NCBI GenBank assembly: GCA_947463125.1
Contig: CANHQZ010000011.1
Span: 1-54,647, forward strand
DNA length: 54,647 nt
Origin: Flavobacteriales bacterium
Lineage (GTDB): Bacteria; Bacteroidota; Bacteroidia; NS11-12g; UBA955
Direction of reading: 5' to 3'
Positions 34,977 through 43,430 of the stretch are shown here, piece after piece. How positions within the stretch are numbered: the first letter of the stretch is position 1; each line of letters starts with the position of its first letter. A program made the translations under genes and the position numbers. The notes beneath the pieces were generated by a model. It worked only from the letters and a program-made list of their open reading frames with translations, had not been told where the DNA came from and did no database searches.

Positions 34977-35777
34977 CTACTTCTCCTCGTTTAGCTTGAA
35001 AATCAGCCCCGCTTCCAGCGAAAGCTGAGGCATGAATAGGGTCTGTGTTCCTGTGGCAGAAGGCAACAGCGGAACACGCAGACGGCCCTGCAGGAATGCA
35101 TTGGTCTTTTTGAACATGATATAATCCGCCTTGTAACCCGCATTCAGCCACAGATTAGCCGGAAAACCCCGCAGGTCATCGTCCTTCACCGCTATTTGCG
35201 ACTCTCCGTTGCTGTGTGAAAAGCCCACGGTTTCCACCATCACGCGGTCGCGAATGAGCGCACCTGCCGAAAGGCCATACATCCACCACAGGTCAAACTC
35301 ACGGAGATTGCGGCTGTATCCTTCGGCACTTTTGGTTTTGAGCCAGGAGAACTCAAGATAGTGATACCTAAAATCCTGGTTGACCTGCAAATTCCCGGAA
35401 CCTGTAAGGTTGGGCACTACCCCTATTTTAGGATGTATAACAGATCCAATCTTAATATCTGTATTAATTCGTCTGAACCCCACCGTTGTGTAACCCAAAC
35501 CCAGCGAAACGGCCTCCAGTGCATTCTTTTTGCGCGTGTAGGCCACACCAAAGTTTAGATTTTGTCCAGGACGATCGGCCTTATTGAGGGAATCGCGAAA
35601 CACGGAGCCGGCTGCATAATACCTTTCAGGGGTTTTGAAACCTGTCATGAGCCTAAAACCCAAATTGGGCGCCACATACACATGCAGGGTCTGCTCGTCT
35701 TTGCTGCGCTGTGCACAGACATTGCCCGTCAAAGAAAGCAGCAAACTGCATCCAAAAACAATTTTTTTTAATCCCAT
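34977..35777 (-). CDS. Uncharacterised outer-membrane barrel-like protein
   Basis: A 266-residue protein with a signal peptide (about 1-22, ending VCAQ) and alternating beta-strand patterns (LNFGVAYTRKK, AVSLGLGYTTVGF, FRYHYLEFSWL, LSLEAGLIFKLN). I do not recognise a named family; it looks like a small outer-membrane barrel. Its start overlaps the end of the MATE gene by 10 bp, so they form a two-gene operon. Confidence 0.7.
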   Translation of the reverse strand: MGLKKIVFGCSLLLSLTGNVCAQRSKDEQTLHVYVAPNLGFRLMTGFKTPERYYAAGSVFRDSLNKADRPGQNLNFGVAYTRKKNALEAVSLGLGYTTVGFRRINTDIKIGSVIHPKIGVVPNLTGSGNLQVNQDFRYHYLEFSWLKTKSAEGYSRNLREFDLWWMYGLSAGALIRDRVMVETVGFSHSNGESQIAVKDDDLRGFPANLWLNAGYKADYIMFKKTNAFLQGRLRVPLLPSATGTQTLFMPQLSLEAGLIFKLNEEK

Positions 35778-37150
35778 TGTAATCGGTTCAATTTATAATA
35801 AAATCGCCATACACCAAACGCTGCAGCGACAAATAATCCAAGTGTAAAACCGGTCCAGATGCCAAACACCTTGCCATCCAGAATTATTCCGAGCACATAG
35901 GAAGCAGGCAAAGAAATCACCCAGTAGGAAACTACTGAAATCAGGGATGACCATTTCACATCGGTGATACCACGAAGCAGGTTCATGGCGCCTGCCTGAA
36001 TCCCATCGGCAAGCTGAAACAAGGCTGCCAAAAAGAAGAGCGGTAAAATCACAGGCATTACTTCGGCCTCCACGCCATACCAGCCAGCAATCTGCTTATT
36101 GAATAAAACAAAAATACATGCATTTACCAGCTGAAAAACAACCACAATAAAAAACGTGGCGTGGGCTACTTTTCGTATGGCATCTTTGTTTTTTTCACCA
36201 TAGGCATTCCCCACCAGAATGCTACCGGCCACAGCCAGTCCGCTTACCACCATATACGCTACGGAAGCCACATTGAGTGCAACTGCATGTGCTGCCACCT
36301 GTGCGGTTCCAAGCCATCCTACCATTAAACCTGATATACTGAAACATGCCCATTCTGCAAAGGTTTGAAGCCCTACCGGAAGTCCAAGTTTCCAAAGTGC
36401 CGAAAGCTGTGTTTTGATTTCATACCAGGCGGGCATCATTACCGGGCGATAAGCCGCAAGAAAACCGGAATAACGGATATACCAGATGCCGGACAGCGCC
36501 ATACCAATTCGGGCTATCAGGGTGGCCCAGGCCGCCCCCAGCATGCCCATGGCAGGTAATCCCATATTGCCGTATATAAGGCCATAGTTCAATAACACGT
36601 TGAGGGCAAGTCCTCCAAACGTAATGGACATGGCTACCTTGGTGTGACCCAAGCCGTCGGTATACTGACGAGATGCGGTGGACAAAAGCATGGGCAGCGC
36701 CGAATAATTGATAATGCGGAGAAAATCGGGGGTGAGTCGGTTGATACTTTCCGCCTGACCCAGCCACTCAAAGTTGCGGATAATCAATTCAAGCAGAATA
36801 AACTGACATAAAAACAAAAGCATGGCTGCAACCTGCCCTGCAAGATAGGTGGCGAAAGTTTCCTTGCGCAATCCCTCACCATACTGAATACTTACGCGGG
36901 AGCTGATGGCAAACATGACACCGAAAGTGACACTGGAAACCATGAAGAAAATACTATTAGCCTGATTGGCTGCTGCCAGTACATCCTTCCCCAATCTACC
37001 CACCATCAGGGTATCTGCCACCCCCATAAGTACAATGCCCAGCTGCCCCATAATGATGGGAATGGCCAGGGTAAAGGTTTGGATTACGGTGGGGCGGTGG
37101 GGAGAAAGAAAGCGTTTCAAGAACCACAAAAATACGGGCTTAAGGTCCAA
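35768..37150 (-). CDS. MATE family efflux transporter
   Basis: A 460-residue, twelve-segment multidrug/toxin extrusion protein. Opening segment IQTFTLAIPIIMGQLGIVLMGVADTLMVGRLG is typical, as are the two-fold repeat and the WACFSISGLMVGWLGTAQVAAHA block. MATE proteins exchange drugs or metabolites for sodium or protons. The frame starts with TTG at 37150; another TTG lies a few codons later and no ATG precedes the first membrane segment, so the exact start is uncertain. Divergent from the IS200 transposase with a 70-bp gap. Confidence 0.94.
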   Translation of the reverse strand: MDLKPVFLWFLKRFLSPHRPTVIQTFTLAIPIIMGQLGIVLMGVADTLMVGRLGKDVLAAANQANSIFFMVSSVTFGVMFAISSRVSIQYGEGLRKETFATYLAGQVAAMLLFLCQFILLELIIRNFEWLGQAESINRLTPDFLRIINYSALPMLLSTASRQYTDGLGHTKVAMSITFGGLALNVLLNYGLIYGNMGLPAMGMLGAAWATLIARIGMALSGIWYIRYSGFLAAYRPVMMPAWYEIKTQLSALWKLGLPVGLQTFAEWACFSISGLMVGWLGTAQVAAHAVALNVASVAYMVVSGLAVAGSILVGNAYGEKNKDAIRKVAHATFFIVVVFQLVNACIFVLFNKQIAGWYGVEAEVMPVILPLFFLAALFQLADGIQAGAMNLLRGITDVKWSSLISVVSYWVISLPASYVLGIILDGKVFGIWTGFTLGLFVAAAFGVWRFYYKLNRLQWD

Positions 37151-37220
37151 AAGCCGGTTTTCATTGTGGAATTATGTTGTTTTTATTGTTTTTATGTAGA
37201 TTTTTATGTATTTTTGTTTT

Positions 37221-37685
37221 GTGGCGGATTCGTTTTCTCAGATATACATTCAGCTTGTTTTTGTGGTTCGGCATCGGGAAAAACTCATACAAAATGCATG
37301 GGAAGAGGAGCTTTTTAAATACATCACCGGAATTATCACGGCTAAAGGGCAGAAGCTGATGGCCATAAACGGCGTTGAAGATCACATCCATATTCTCATT
37401 GGGATGAAGCCTTCCTGCCGTTTGTCTGATTTAGTTAAGGAGGTCAAGTTCTCTTCGGGAGGCTTCATCAACGATAAAAAATTCTGTAAAAAACCGTTTC
37501 GCTGGCAGGAGGGGTATGGCGCATTTTCATACAGCCAGTCAGCCGTTAAAAATGTAATTAACTATATAAACAACCAAAAGGAACATCACCGAAAAACCAC
37601 ATTTGAAGAGGAATACCGTGAATTTTTAAGAAAATTTGATATTGAATTTCAGGAAAGATATTTCAACGAAGGCTTGGACTCTTGA
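37221..37685 (+). mobile_element. tnpA: IS200/IS605-family transposase TnpA
   Basis: A 154-residue Y1 transposase of the IS200 type common in Bacteroidota. The HUH motif is DHIHILIG, and the C-terminal catalytic-helix block is WQEGYGAFSYSQSAVKNVINYINNQKEHH, then TFEEEYREFL. I choose GTG at 37221 (MADSFSQIYIQ, matching relatives); an ATG at 37206 lies across a -7-like TATTTTTG (37209-37216). The protein looks intact. Three bases after its stop codon is the hairpin CGACCCCTCCGGGGTCG (37690-37706), which could be the right-end hairpin of the element. Exact element ends are not determined. Confidence 0.9.
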
Positions 37686-37837
37686 GGTGCGACCCCTCCG
37701 GGGTCGGGTTTTGGGGGCGCCTGTGACGGATAATGACATGGCATCCCTCCGGGATACCATAACCAAAACCTAAAGTATAATGCCAGCCGGAGCTCCCAGG
37801 AAAGAGCCAGACCCTTGCCATCAATGTAAAACCCGAA

Positions 37838-37942
37838 GGGTTCGCACAAACCACCAAAAACGCAAGCAGTCAACGAAGGACTAATCCCGCGGATAATAAG
37901 AGCCTGCAACGCCCGAACCCGGAGGGTTCACATGCCCATAAC
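37838..37942 (+). repeat. 105-bp direct repeat, copy 1
   Basis: Runs from GGGTTCGCACAAACCACC to GTTCACATGCCCATAAC. It matches 37973-38077 with a constant offset of 135 bp and only two differences that I can see. Confidence 0.9.
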
Positions 37943-37972
37943 CGAAACCTAAAAAGGCAACTCGAACCCGGA

Positions 37973-38077
37973 GGGTTCGCACAAACCACCAATAATGCAA
38001 GCAGTCAACGAAGGACTAATCCCGCGGATAATAAGAGCCTGCAACGCCCGAACCCGGAGGGTTCACATGCCCATAAC
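37973..38077 (+). repeat. 105-bp direct repeat, copy 2
   Basis: Second copy of the repeat at 37838-37942, separated by a 30-bp spacer (37943-37972) that also carries half a palindrome. Confidence 0.9.
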
Positions 38078-38145
38078 GAAGTGCAGGGAGATGCCACGAA
38101 CCCGGAGGGTTCGCATATCAGCCCGGTTTTCACGACCTTTGCACC

Positions 38146-38814
38146 GTGCAGCCCGAAGTTCTTTACGAAGACAACCACCTCATAGCGGTGAACAAACCCG
38201 CCGGACTTGCCGTGCAGGGCGATGTTACCGGTGATGTACACCTGCTGGATGTGGTATCGGATTACCTTGCCGCCAAATACAACAAACCCGGCAAAGCCTT
38301 CGTGGGTCTCATTCACCGCCTGGACCGACCCGTAAGTGGTGTAGTCCTGCTGGCACGCACCTCCAAAGCCCTGGCACGCATGAACGAACAATTCCGAGCT
38401 AAAACCACCCAAAAAACATACCGTGCCCTTGTAAGCACCCTGCCACCCGAAAATTCTGCCACCCTCATTCATTATCTAGGCAAAGACAGCAAAACCCACC
38501 GGGCCCTCACCTACCTGAAACCCAAAGCCGGCGCCAAAGAAGCCATCCTGCATTACGAACTGCTGAAACACGCTCCCAACGGCTACCTACTTAACATCCA
38601 CCTCGAAACCGGCCGTTTCCACCAGATCCGCGCACAGCTGGCCAAAACCGGCTTGCCCATTCTGGGCGACGTAAAATACGGAGCCGGCACACCCCTGCCC
38701 GACAGAAGCATTGCCCTGCATGCCTTTTCACTGGAGTTCATCCATCCTGTCACCTCGGAAAAAATATTGATTACAGCTCCGTATCCAAAACAGCCTTGGT
38801 GGAAAGGCTGCTAA
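38146..38814 (+). CDS. RluA-family pseudouridine synthase
   Basis: A 222-residue pseudouridine synthase without an S4 domain. Catalytic Asp lies in HRLDRPVSGVVLLART (the usual HRLDxxTSG), followed by KTYRALV, LETGRFHQIRAQL and the final HAFSLEFIHP. The family converts uridine to pseudouridine in 23S rRNA or tRNA; the target is not predictable here. Starts with GTG at 38146, giving MQPEVLYEDNHLIAVNKPAG. The final four bases overlap the stop of the convergent ATL gene. Confidence 0.93.
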   Translation: MQPEVLYEDNHLIAVNKPAGLAVQGDVTGDVHLLDVVSDYLAAKYNKPGKAFVGLIHRLDRPVSGVVLLARTSKALARMNEQFRAKTTQKTYRALVSTLPPENSATLIHYLGKDSKTHRALTYLKPKAGAKEAILHYELLKHAPNGYLLNIHLETGRFHQIRAQLAKTGLPILGDVKYGAGTPLPDRSIALHAFSLEFIHPVTSEKILITAPYPKQPWWKGC

Positions 38815-39161
38815 AATCCGAGCTCCCTGCCCGGATCCCAGAAAAATCGCTCAAAATCCACCACACAATCGTTTTCAACCGTCACACCTTCTGCCTCCAG
38901 CAGCTTTTGCATGGCATCATCGCTGCCAAAATGGGCTTTGCCTGTCAGCATTCCCAATCTGTTCACCACCCTGTGCGCCGGAACCGGCTCCTGCAAACCG
39001 TGGCTGTTATTCATGGCCCAGCCCACCATTCGGCTGCTGCGGCCTGTGCCCAGATAACGGGCTATCGCTCCATAGGATGTCACCCTGCCCTTTGGAATCA
39101 GCCGCACAACCGCATACACATCCTCAAAAAAATCATTTTTGTCACCTTTCTCAGCCTTCAT
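38811..39161 (-). CDS. Alkyltransferase-like protein (MGMT homologue lacking the active Cys)
   Basis: A 116-residue protein matching the DNA-binding C-terminal domain of O6-alkylguanine-DNA alkyltransferase: FFEDVYAVVRLIPKGRVTSYGAIA, the helix-turn-helix RYLGTGRSSRMVGWAM, then VPAHRVVNRLG at residues 60-70. In MGMT the motif is PCHRV; here the acceptor Cys is Ala62, so it cannot remove alkyl groups. Alkyltransferase-like (ATL) proteins flip alkylated guanine and recruit nucleotide excision repair. Tyr30 and Arg44, which drive flipping, are present. ATG at 39161 chosen over an in-frame TTG at 39185. Divergent from the next gene. Confidence 0.9.
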   Translation of the reverse strand: MKAEKGDKNDFFEDVYAVVRLIPKGRVTSYGAIARYLGTGRSSRMVGWAMNNSHGLQEPVPAHRVVNRLGMLTGKAHFGSDDAMQKLLEAEGVTVENDCVVDFERFFWDPGRELGF

Positions 39162-39209
39162 GGTGTTTTGGAACAAAATTTGCAAATTATTTGTTCAATT
39201 GCAAACCCA

Positions 39210-40775
39210 ATGTCAATGCTAAGAACCTTAACCCTTTTTTCCCTGCTTGCAGGCAGCACCGCGCTGATGGCACAGATAACGCCTTACAAGCGCACTGAAC
39301 CTGTTAAAATCAACAACATAGGGGTTTACCCAAAACTCACCAATGCTAAAAACTGGGACGGAAGGGAACCCGGAACCTACAATTTGCGTTTTAAGATACG
39401 TGGCCTGAAACCCGGCGATACTGCTTACATAGCAGATTACTACCTCGACAACAAATACCTGCGCGATACCGCAGCGGTAGATAAAAAAGGCCTGCTTACC
39501 TTCACCGGAAACAAAAAACTCCAGCGAGGCATGTATTTGTTTGTGCTGCCCAAAAAGGCCGATTTCTTTGAGTTTATCGTAGATGACGACCAGGATTTTA
39601 CCATCAGCACCGATACACAGTATTGGAAACGCGAATACTACGGCACCATGACAGTAGATGGTTCAGAGCAGAACACAGCCTTTGCAGCCTACCAAAATGG
39701 AAGGGTGAGCCTTGGGATGGAAATTGGAAAACTGGAGGAAAGCATTAAAAATGAAACCAACGAGAAGACCAAAAAAGACCTGCAAACCAAACAGAAAGCC
39801 CTTTTTGAGAAAAAAGAAAGCTACGATAAAGATTTTATTGCTGCACACCCTGACCACCTGCTGTCGCGCTTTCTCTATGCCATGATGGACGTGGATGTAC
39901 CCGAAGAACTTCCTACCAAACCCGATGGGAGTAAAGACAGCGCTTTCCCCTACCGCTTTTACAAAGCCCATTACTGGGACCACGTAGATTTTGGAGAAGA
40001 TGGTCTGGTGCGCATGCCCGTAAATTTCATCAAACAAAAACTGAATTTTTATTTCGATAAACTGGTGAGCCCCGATCCCGATAGCTGTATCAAGGAATGC
40101 AATATGATTCTGGATAAGGTTAAAAACACCATCGACCTGGAACACTTTGTCATCTACCACCTTACCTACAAGTTTGAGACCAGCAAAATCATGGGACAGG
40201 ATGCGGTTTTTGTGAACCTTGCCGTAAACAATTACTGCAATGGCAGGGCCTGGTGGACCGACAGCGCTACTATTGATAAAATGTGTGAAGCCGCTATTCG
40301 AAAGTCTTCAACCCTTGTAGGAAGAATAGCGCCTCCGCTGGAGTTGCTGACCCCTGACAGCACCTGGGTGAATACCGCTGCAGTAAAAGCTCCCTATACC
40401 CTGATGATTTTCTGGGATCCCACCTGCGGACACTGCAAAGAAGTAATGCCTAAGCTGGCCAAAGTATATGAAAAGAACAAAAACAAAGGCTGGAAAGTGA
40501 TAGCCCTGGCCAGCAGCGATAAAAAAGCCGAATGGATTCAGTATCTGGCTGAACATCCTGAAGTGAAAGAATTTATTCACCTGCGCCGTGGCATAGTGCG
40601 CTCCGAAGAAATGGCCCACAACATGCAATCGTATTACATTGTAGCAAATCCAACTATTTTCGTACTGGATAAAGATAAGAAAATACTGGCAAACCGCATT
40701 GATAGCGAAAAGATTGAAGATTTTATCGGCCACTTTGAGAAGGAAGAGGCTGAAGAAGCAGCAAACAAAAAGTAA
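39210..40775 (+). CDS. Secreted thioredoxin-fold protein with CGHC site (TlpA-like)
   Basis: A 521-residue protein with a signal peptide (about 1-22, ending LMAQ). The N-terminal half resembles the DUF4369/carbohydrate-like barrel seen before TlpA domains in Bacteroidota, then a Lys/Glu helix (about 180-210), a DUF5106-type helical part, and a C-terminal thioredoxin-like domain with FWDPTCGHCKEVMPKLAK (C406, C409). The CGHC site is the PDI-type sequence. It likely handles disulfides in the periplasm. A second ATG at 39216 also fits the start. Confidence 0.85.
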   Translation: MSMLRTLTLFSLLAGSTALMAQITPYKRTEPVKINNIGVYPKLTNAKNWDGREPGTYNLRFKIRGLKPGDTAYIADYYLDNKYLRDTAAVDKKGLLTFTGNKKLQRGMYLFVLPKKADFFEFIVDDDQDFTISTDTQYWKREYYGTMTVDGSEQNTAFAAYQNGRVSLGMEIGKLEESIKNETNEKTKKDLQTKQKALFEKKESYDKDFIAAHPDHLLSRFLYAMMDVDVPEELPTKPDGSKDSAFPYRFYKAHYWDHVDFGEDGLVRMPVNFIKQKLNFYFDKLVSPDPDSCIKECNMILDKVKNTIDLEHFVIYHLTYKFETSKIMGQDAVFVNLAVNNYCNGRAWWTDSATIDKMCEAAIRKSSTLVGRIAPPLELLTPDSTWVNTAAVKAPYTLMIFWDPTCGHCKEVMPKLAKVYEKNKNKGWKVIALASSDKKAEWIQYLAEHPEVKEFIHLRRGIVRSEEMAHNMQSYYIVANPTIFVLDKDKKILANRIDSEKIEDFIGHFEKEEAEEAANKK

Positions 40776-40776
40776 T

Positions 40777-41400
40777 TTACCTGTAATGCTTTTTCATATA
40801 CTTCTTGGCATCGCGGTACATGGTGCCGGTAAAGTACGTGAGGCCATATGACCAGTATGGACCGGTAAAATTGGTGGTTTCCAAACCGGAAACACGGATT
40901 CCCACACCGGCATAAAAGCCAAAGTAGCGCAGAAACCTCACCGTACCGCCAATCCCGGCCTCCAGCGGCACAATCCAGCCGATATTGGCTTTTTTGATAT
41001 CAGCGCCGCTTTTGCGGTATTCCCAGCCTGTGCCAATGCCTGCCTGAAAAGAAGTAACCACCTCAAAACGCCAGCTTTGGTGCACGTAATATTCCAGGGT
41101 GGAGCTGGTGTATCCAAAACCCTGATTGAGGGTATCCTGATCCAGGGTTTGCAACAGCCGACTGTTATAGTAGCCCGTCCATACAGCCACCTTCCCAAAA
41201 TCAAGTCCGTAGCGCAGCCCGTTCACATCCACAGGCACACCGCCCATAACGGATTTACGGCTGTCAAAACCCAGCCTGAGCCCCGGCGTTCGCATCAGGT
41301 AGGTGCGCACCGTATCTACAGGATTCCAGCGAACGCGGGTAGTATCCTGTGCCTGCACAGTTAATGCAGCAAGGCTAAAAACGATTGCGGCAATGCGCAT
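40777..41400 (-). CDS. Uncharacterised outer-membrane barrel-like protein
   Basis: A 207-residue protein with a signal peptide (1-18, ending VQAQ) and Gly/Tyr-rich strands (YGLDFGKVAVWTGYYNSRLL, FGFYAGVGIRVSGLE, YWSYGLTYF). The last residues (MYRDAKKYMKKHYR) are basic. No family recognised. Its stop is one base from the stop of the convergent thioredoxin-fold gene; it is divergent from acs. Confidence 0.68.
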   Translation of the reverse strand: MRIAAIVFSLAALTVQAQDTTRVRWNPVDTVRTYLMRTPGLRLGFDSRKSVMGGVPVDVNGLRYGLDFGKVAVWTGYYNSRLLQTLDQDTLNQGFGYTSSTLEYYVHQSWRFEVVTSFQAGIGTGWEYRKSGADIKKANIGWIVPLEAGIGGTVRFLRYFGFYAGVGIRVSGLETTNFTGPYWSYGLTYFTGTMYRDAKKYMKKHYR

Positions 41401-41512
41401 GGGGCGAAGTTAGAGAAGGCCTTCGTAAATACCATTTTTCAATATTTCCCCGATTGTTGATAAACGCACCTGCGACATCCACACAAAAAATTCCCCTATT
41501 TTCGCATTACCC

Positions 41513-43429
41513 ATGTCGTTCCCTTATCAGATAAAAACCCTCGAAGCATACCAAAACGCCTACCAACAAAGCCTGGAAGACCCTGAAGCCTTCTGGGCCG
41601 GTATTGCGTCGAATTTTACCTGGCACAAGCCCTGGCATTCCGTGGTGCACTCCGATTTTCACACCGCAACCCACAGCTGGTTTGAAGGCGGTAAACTCAA
41701 CATTACCGAAAACTGCCTGGACCGCTACGCCGCCTCACAACCCGATACCACCGCCATTCTCTGGGAACCAAATAATCCCGAAGAAGCCGGCAGAACCCTG
41801 ACCTACCGGCAATTGCTGGATGAGGTGATGCTGTTTGCCAACGTGCTAAAACACCGCGGCATTGGCAAGGGCGACCGGGTTTGCATCTACATGGGAATGG
41901 TGCCCGAACTGGCCATAGCCGTGCTGGCCTGCGCCCGCATCGGGGCCATACACTCCGTTATTTTTGGCGGATTCAGCGCCAGCAGCATTGCCGACCGCGT
42001 GCAGGATGCCGGCGCCAAAGCCATCATCACCTGCGACGGCGCCTTCCGCGGAGCCAAAACCATTCCGCTGAAAAACGTGGTAGATGAAGCACTGCAGCAT
42101 TGTCCCACCGCACAAACCGTGTGGGTACTGCGCCGCACCCATGAACCTGTGAGCATGCTCAATGGCCGCGATTACGAATGGCAGGCCGAAACCGAAGCTA
42201 TGCGAACAAGCGGCAACACCCACTGCTCCGCCGAAAGCATGGATTCCGAAGATCCGCTGTTTATTCTCTATACATCAGGCTCAACCGGAAAACCCAAGGG
42301 CGTGGTGCACACTACCGCAGGCTACATGGTTTGGGCCCACTACACGTTTGTAAACGTGTTTCAGTACCAGCCGGGACAAATCCATTTCTGCACCGCCGAT
42401 ATCGGCTGGATTACCGGCCACAGCTACATCCTGTATGGCCCGCTGAGCGCTGGCGCCACCACGCTCATGTTTGAAGGCATCCCCACCTGGCCCGATGCAG
42501 GGCGGTTCTGGGATATTGTACAAAAATACCGCACCGATATCCTCTACACCGCTCCCACGGCCATACGCAGCCTGATGACCTTTGGTACAGAACCGCTGCA
42601 AAACAAGGACCTCTCTTCGCTGAAAGTGCTGGGCACCGTGGGCGAGCCCATCAATGCCGAGGCATGGCACTGGTATGACCGCGAAGTGGGCAAAGGCAAA
42701 GCCCCCATAGCCGATACTTGGTGGCAAACCGAAACCGGTGGCATTATGATCAGCAATTTGGCGGGGGTAACACCTGCAAAACCCACCTTTGCCACCCTGC
42801 CACTGCCGGGGGTATTTCCGGTGCTGGTGGATGAAAACGGCAAAGAAATCAGCGGAAACGGCGTTTCAGGCAATTTGTGCATCCAAAAACCCTGGCCGGG
42901 CATCATCCGCAGCACCTGGGGCGACCACGAGCGCTGCCGCCAAACCTACTTCTCCACCTATCCGGGATTGTATTTTACCGGCGATGGCTGCCTGCGCGAT
43001 GAAGACGGGCATTACCGCATTACCGGCCGCGTAGATGACGTGCTCAACGTTTCGGGGCACCGCATTGGCACCGCCGAGGTGGAAAACGCCATCAACATGC
43101 ACGCCGGCGTGGTAGAGAGCGCCGTGGTGGGCTTTCCGCACGACATCAAAGGGCAGGGAATTTATGCCTACGTCATTTGCGGCACAAAGCCTGACGATGA
43201 AACCCAACTGCGACAGGATATCCTGCAAACGGTTTCGCAGGTGATTGGCCCCATTGCCAAACCCGATGCCATACAATTTGTGAGCGGACTCCCCAAAACC
43301 CGCAGCGGCAAGATCATGCGGCGCATTTTACGCAAAATCGCCGAAGGCGAAACCCAAAACCTGGGCGACACCACCACCCTGCTGGATCCGGGTGTGGTGG
43401 AGGAGATTGTGAGGGGGAAAGCATGTTAA
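41513..43429 (+). CDS. acs: Acetyl-CoA synthetase
   Basis: A 638-residue AMP-forming ligase activating acetate. The P-loop YTSGSTGKPKGVVH starts at residue 253, TADIGWITGHSY and DTWWQTETGG define the adenylation core, and the A10 lysine lies in KTRSGKIMRR (K600), the site known to be acetylated in Acs. Full length for the family. A -7 match TATTTTCG (41497-41504) lies 8 bp before the ATG, without a clear -33 box. Its stop is one base from the stop of the convergent Fic gene. Confidence 0.96.
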   Translation: MSFPYQIKTLEAYQNAYQQSLEDPEAFWAGIASNFTWHKPWHSVVHSDFHTATHSWFEGGKLNITENCLDRYAASQPDTTAILWEPNNPEEAGRTLTYRQLLDEVMLFANVLKHRGIGKGDRVCIYMGMVPELAIAVLACARIGAIHSVIFGGFSASSIADRVQDAGAKAIITCDGAFRGAKTIPLKNVVDEALQHCPTAQTVWVLRRTHEPVSMLNGRDYEWQAETEAMRTSGNTHCSAESMDSEDPLFILYTSGSTGKPKGVVHTTAGYMVWAHYTFVNVFQYQPGQIHFCTADIGWITGHSYILYGPLSAGATTLMFEGIPTWPDAGRFWDIVQKYRTDILYTAPTAIRSLMTFGTEPLQNKDLSSLKVLGTVGEPINAEAWHWYDREVGKGKAPIADTWWQTETGGIMISNLAGVTPAKPTFATLPLPGVFPVLVDENGKEISGNGVSGNLCIQKPWPGIIRSTWGDHERCRQTYFSTYPGLYFTGDGCLRDEDGHYRITGRVDDVLNVSGHRIGTAEVENAINMHAGVVESAVVGFPHDIKGQGIYAYVICGTKPDDETQLRQDILQTVSQVIGPIAKPDAIQFVSGLPKTRSGKIMRRILRKIAEGETQNLGDTTTLLDPGVVEEIVRGKAC

Positions 43430-43430
43430 A

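Larger units (their letters stand above)
37686..38145. repeat. 460-bp gene-free palindrome-rich patch
   Basis: No gene. It contains short palindromes with a 3-base loop: CGACCCCTCCGGGGTCG (37690-37706), ATCCCTCCGGGAT (37743-37755), AACCCGAAGGGTT (37830-37842), and four copies of GAACCCGGAGGGTTC (37915-37929, 37964-37978, 38050-38064, 38098-38112). Two of the last group extend to CGAACCC...GGGTTCG. Two of the copies belong to a 105-bp direct repeat. Open frames across the patch on the minus strand (rich in CEPSGF) come from the repeats and are not counted as genes. Confidence 0.85.

Noticed and set aside
37686-38145. CRISPR array
   Set aside because: Repeats are palindromes of 13-17 bp with irregular spacing and one 105-bp duplication; there are no unique spacers of constant length and no cas genes.
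37649-38472. Two minus-strand frames (86 and 155 residues) rich in CEPSGF/CEPFGF through the repeat patch
   Set aside because: The sequence is created by the GAACCCGGAGGGTTC palindromes and their duplication, and the second runs opposite the RluA gene.
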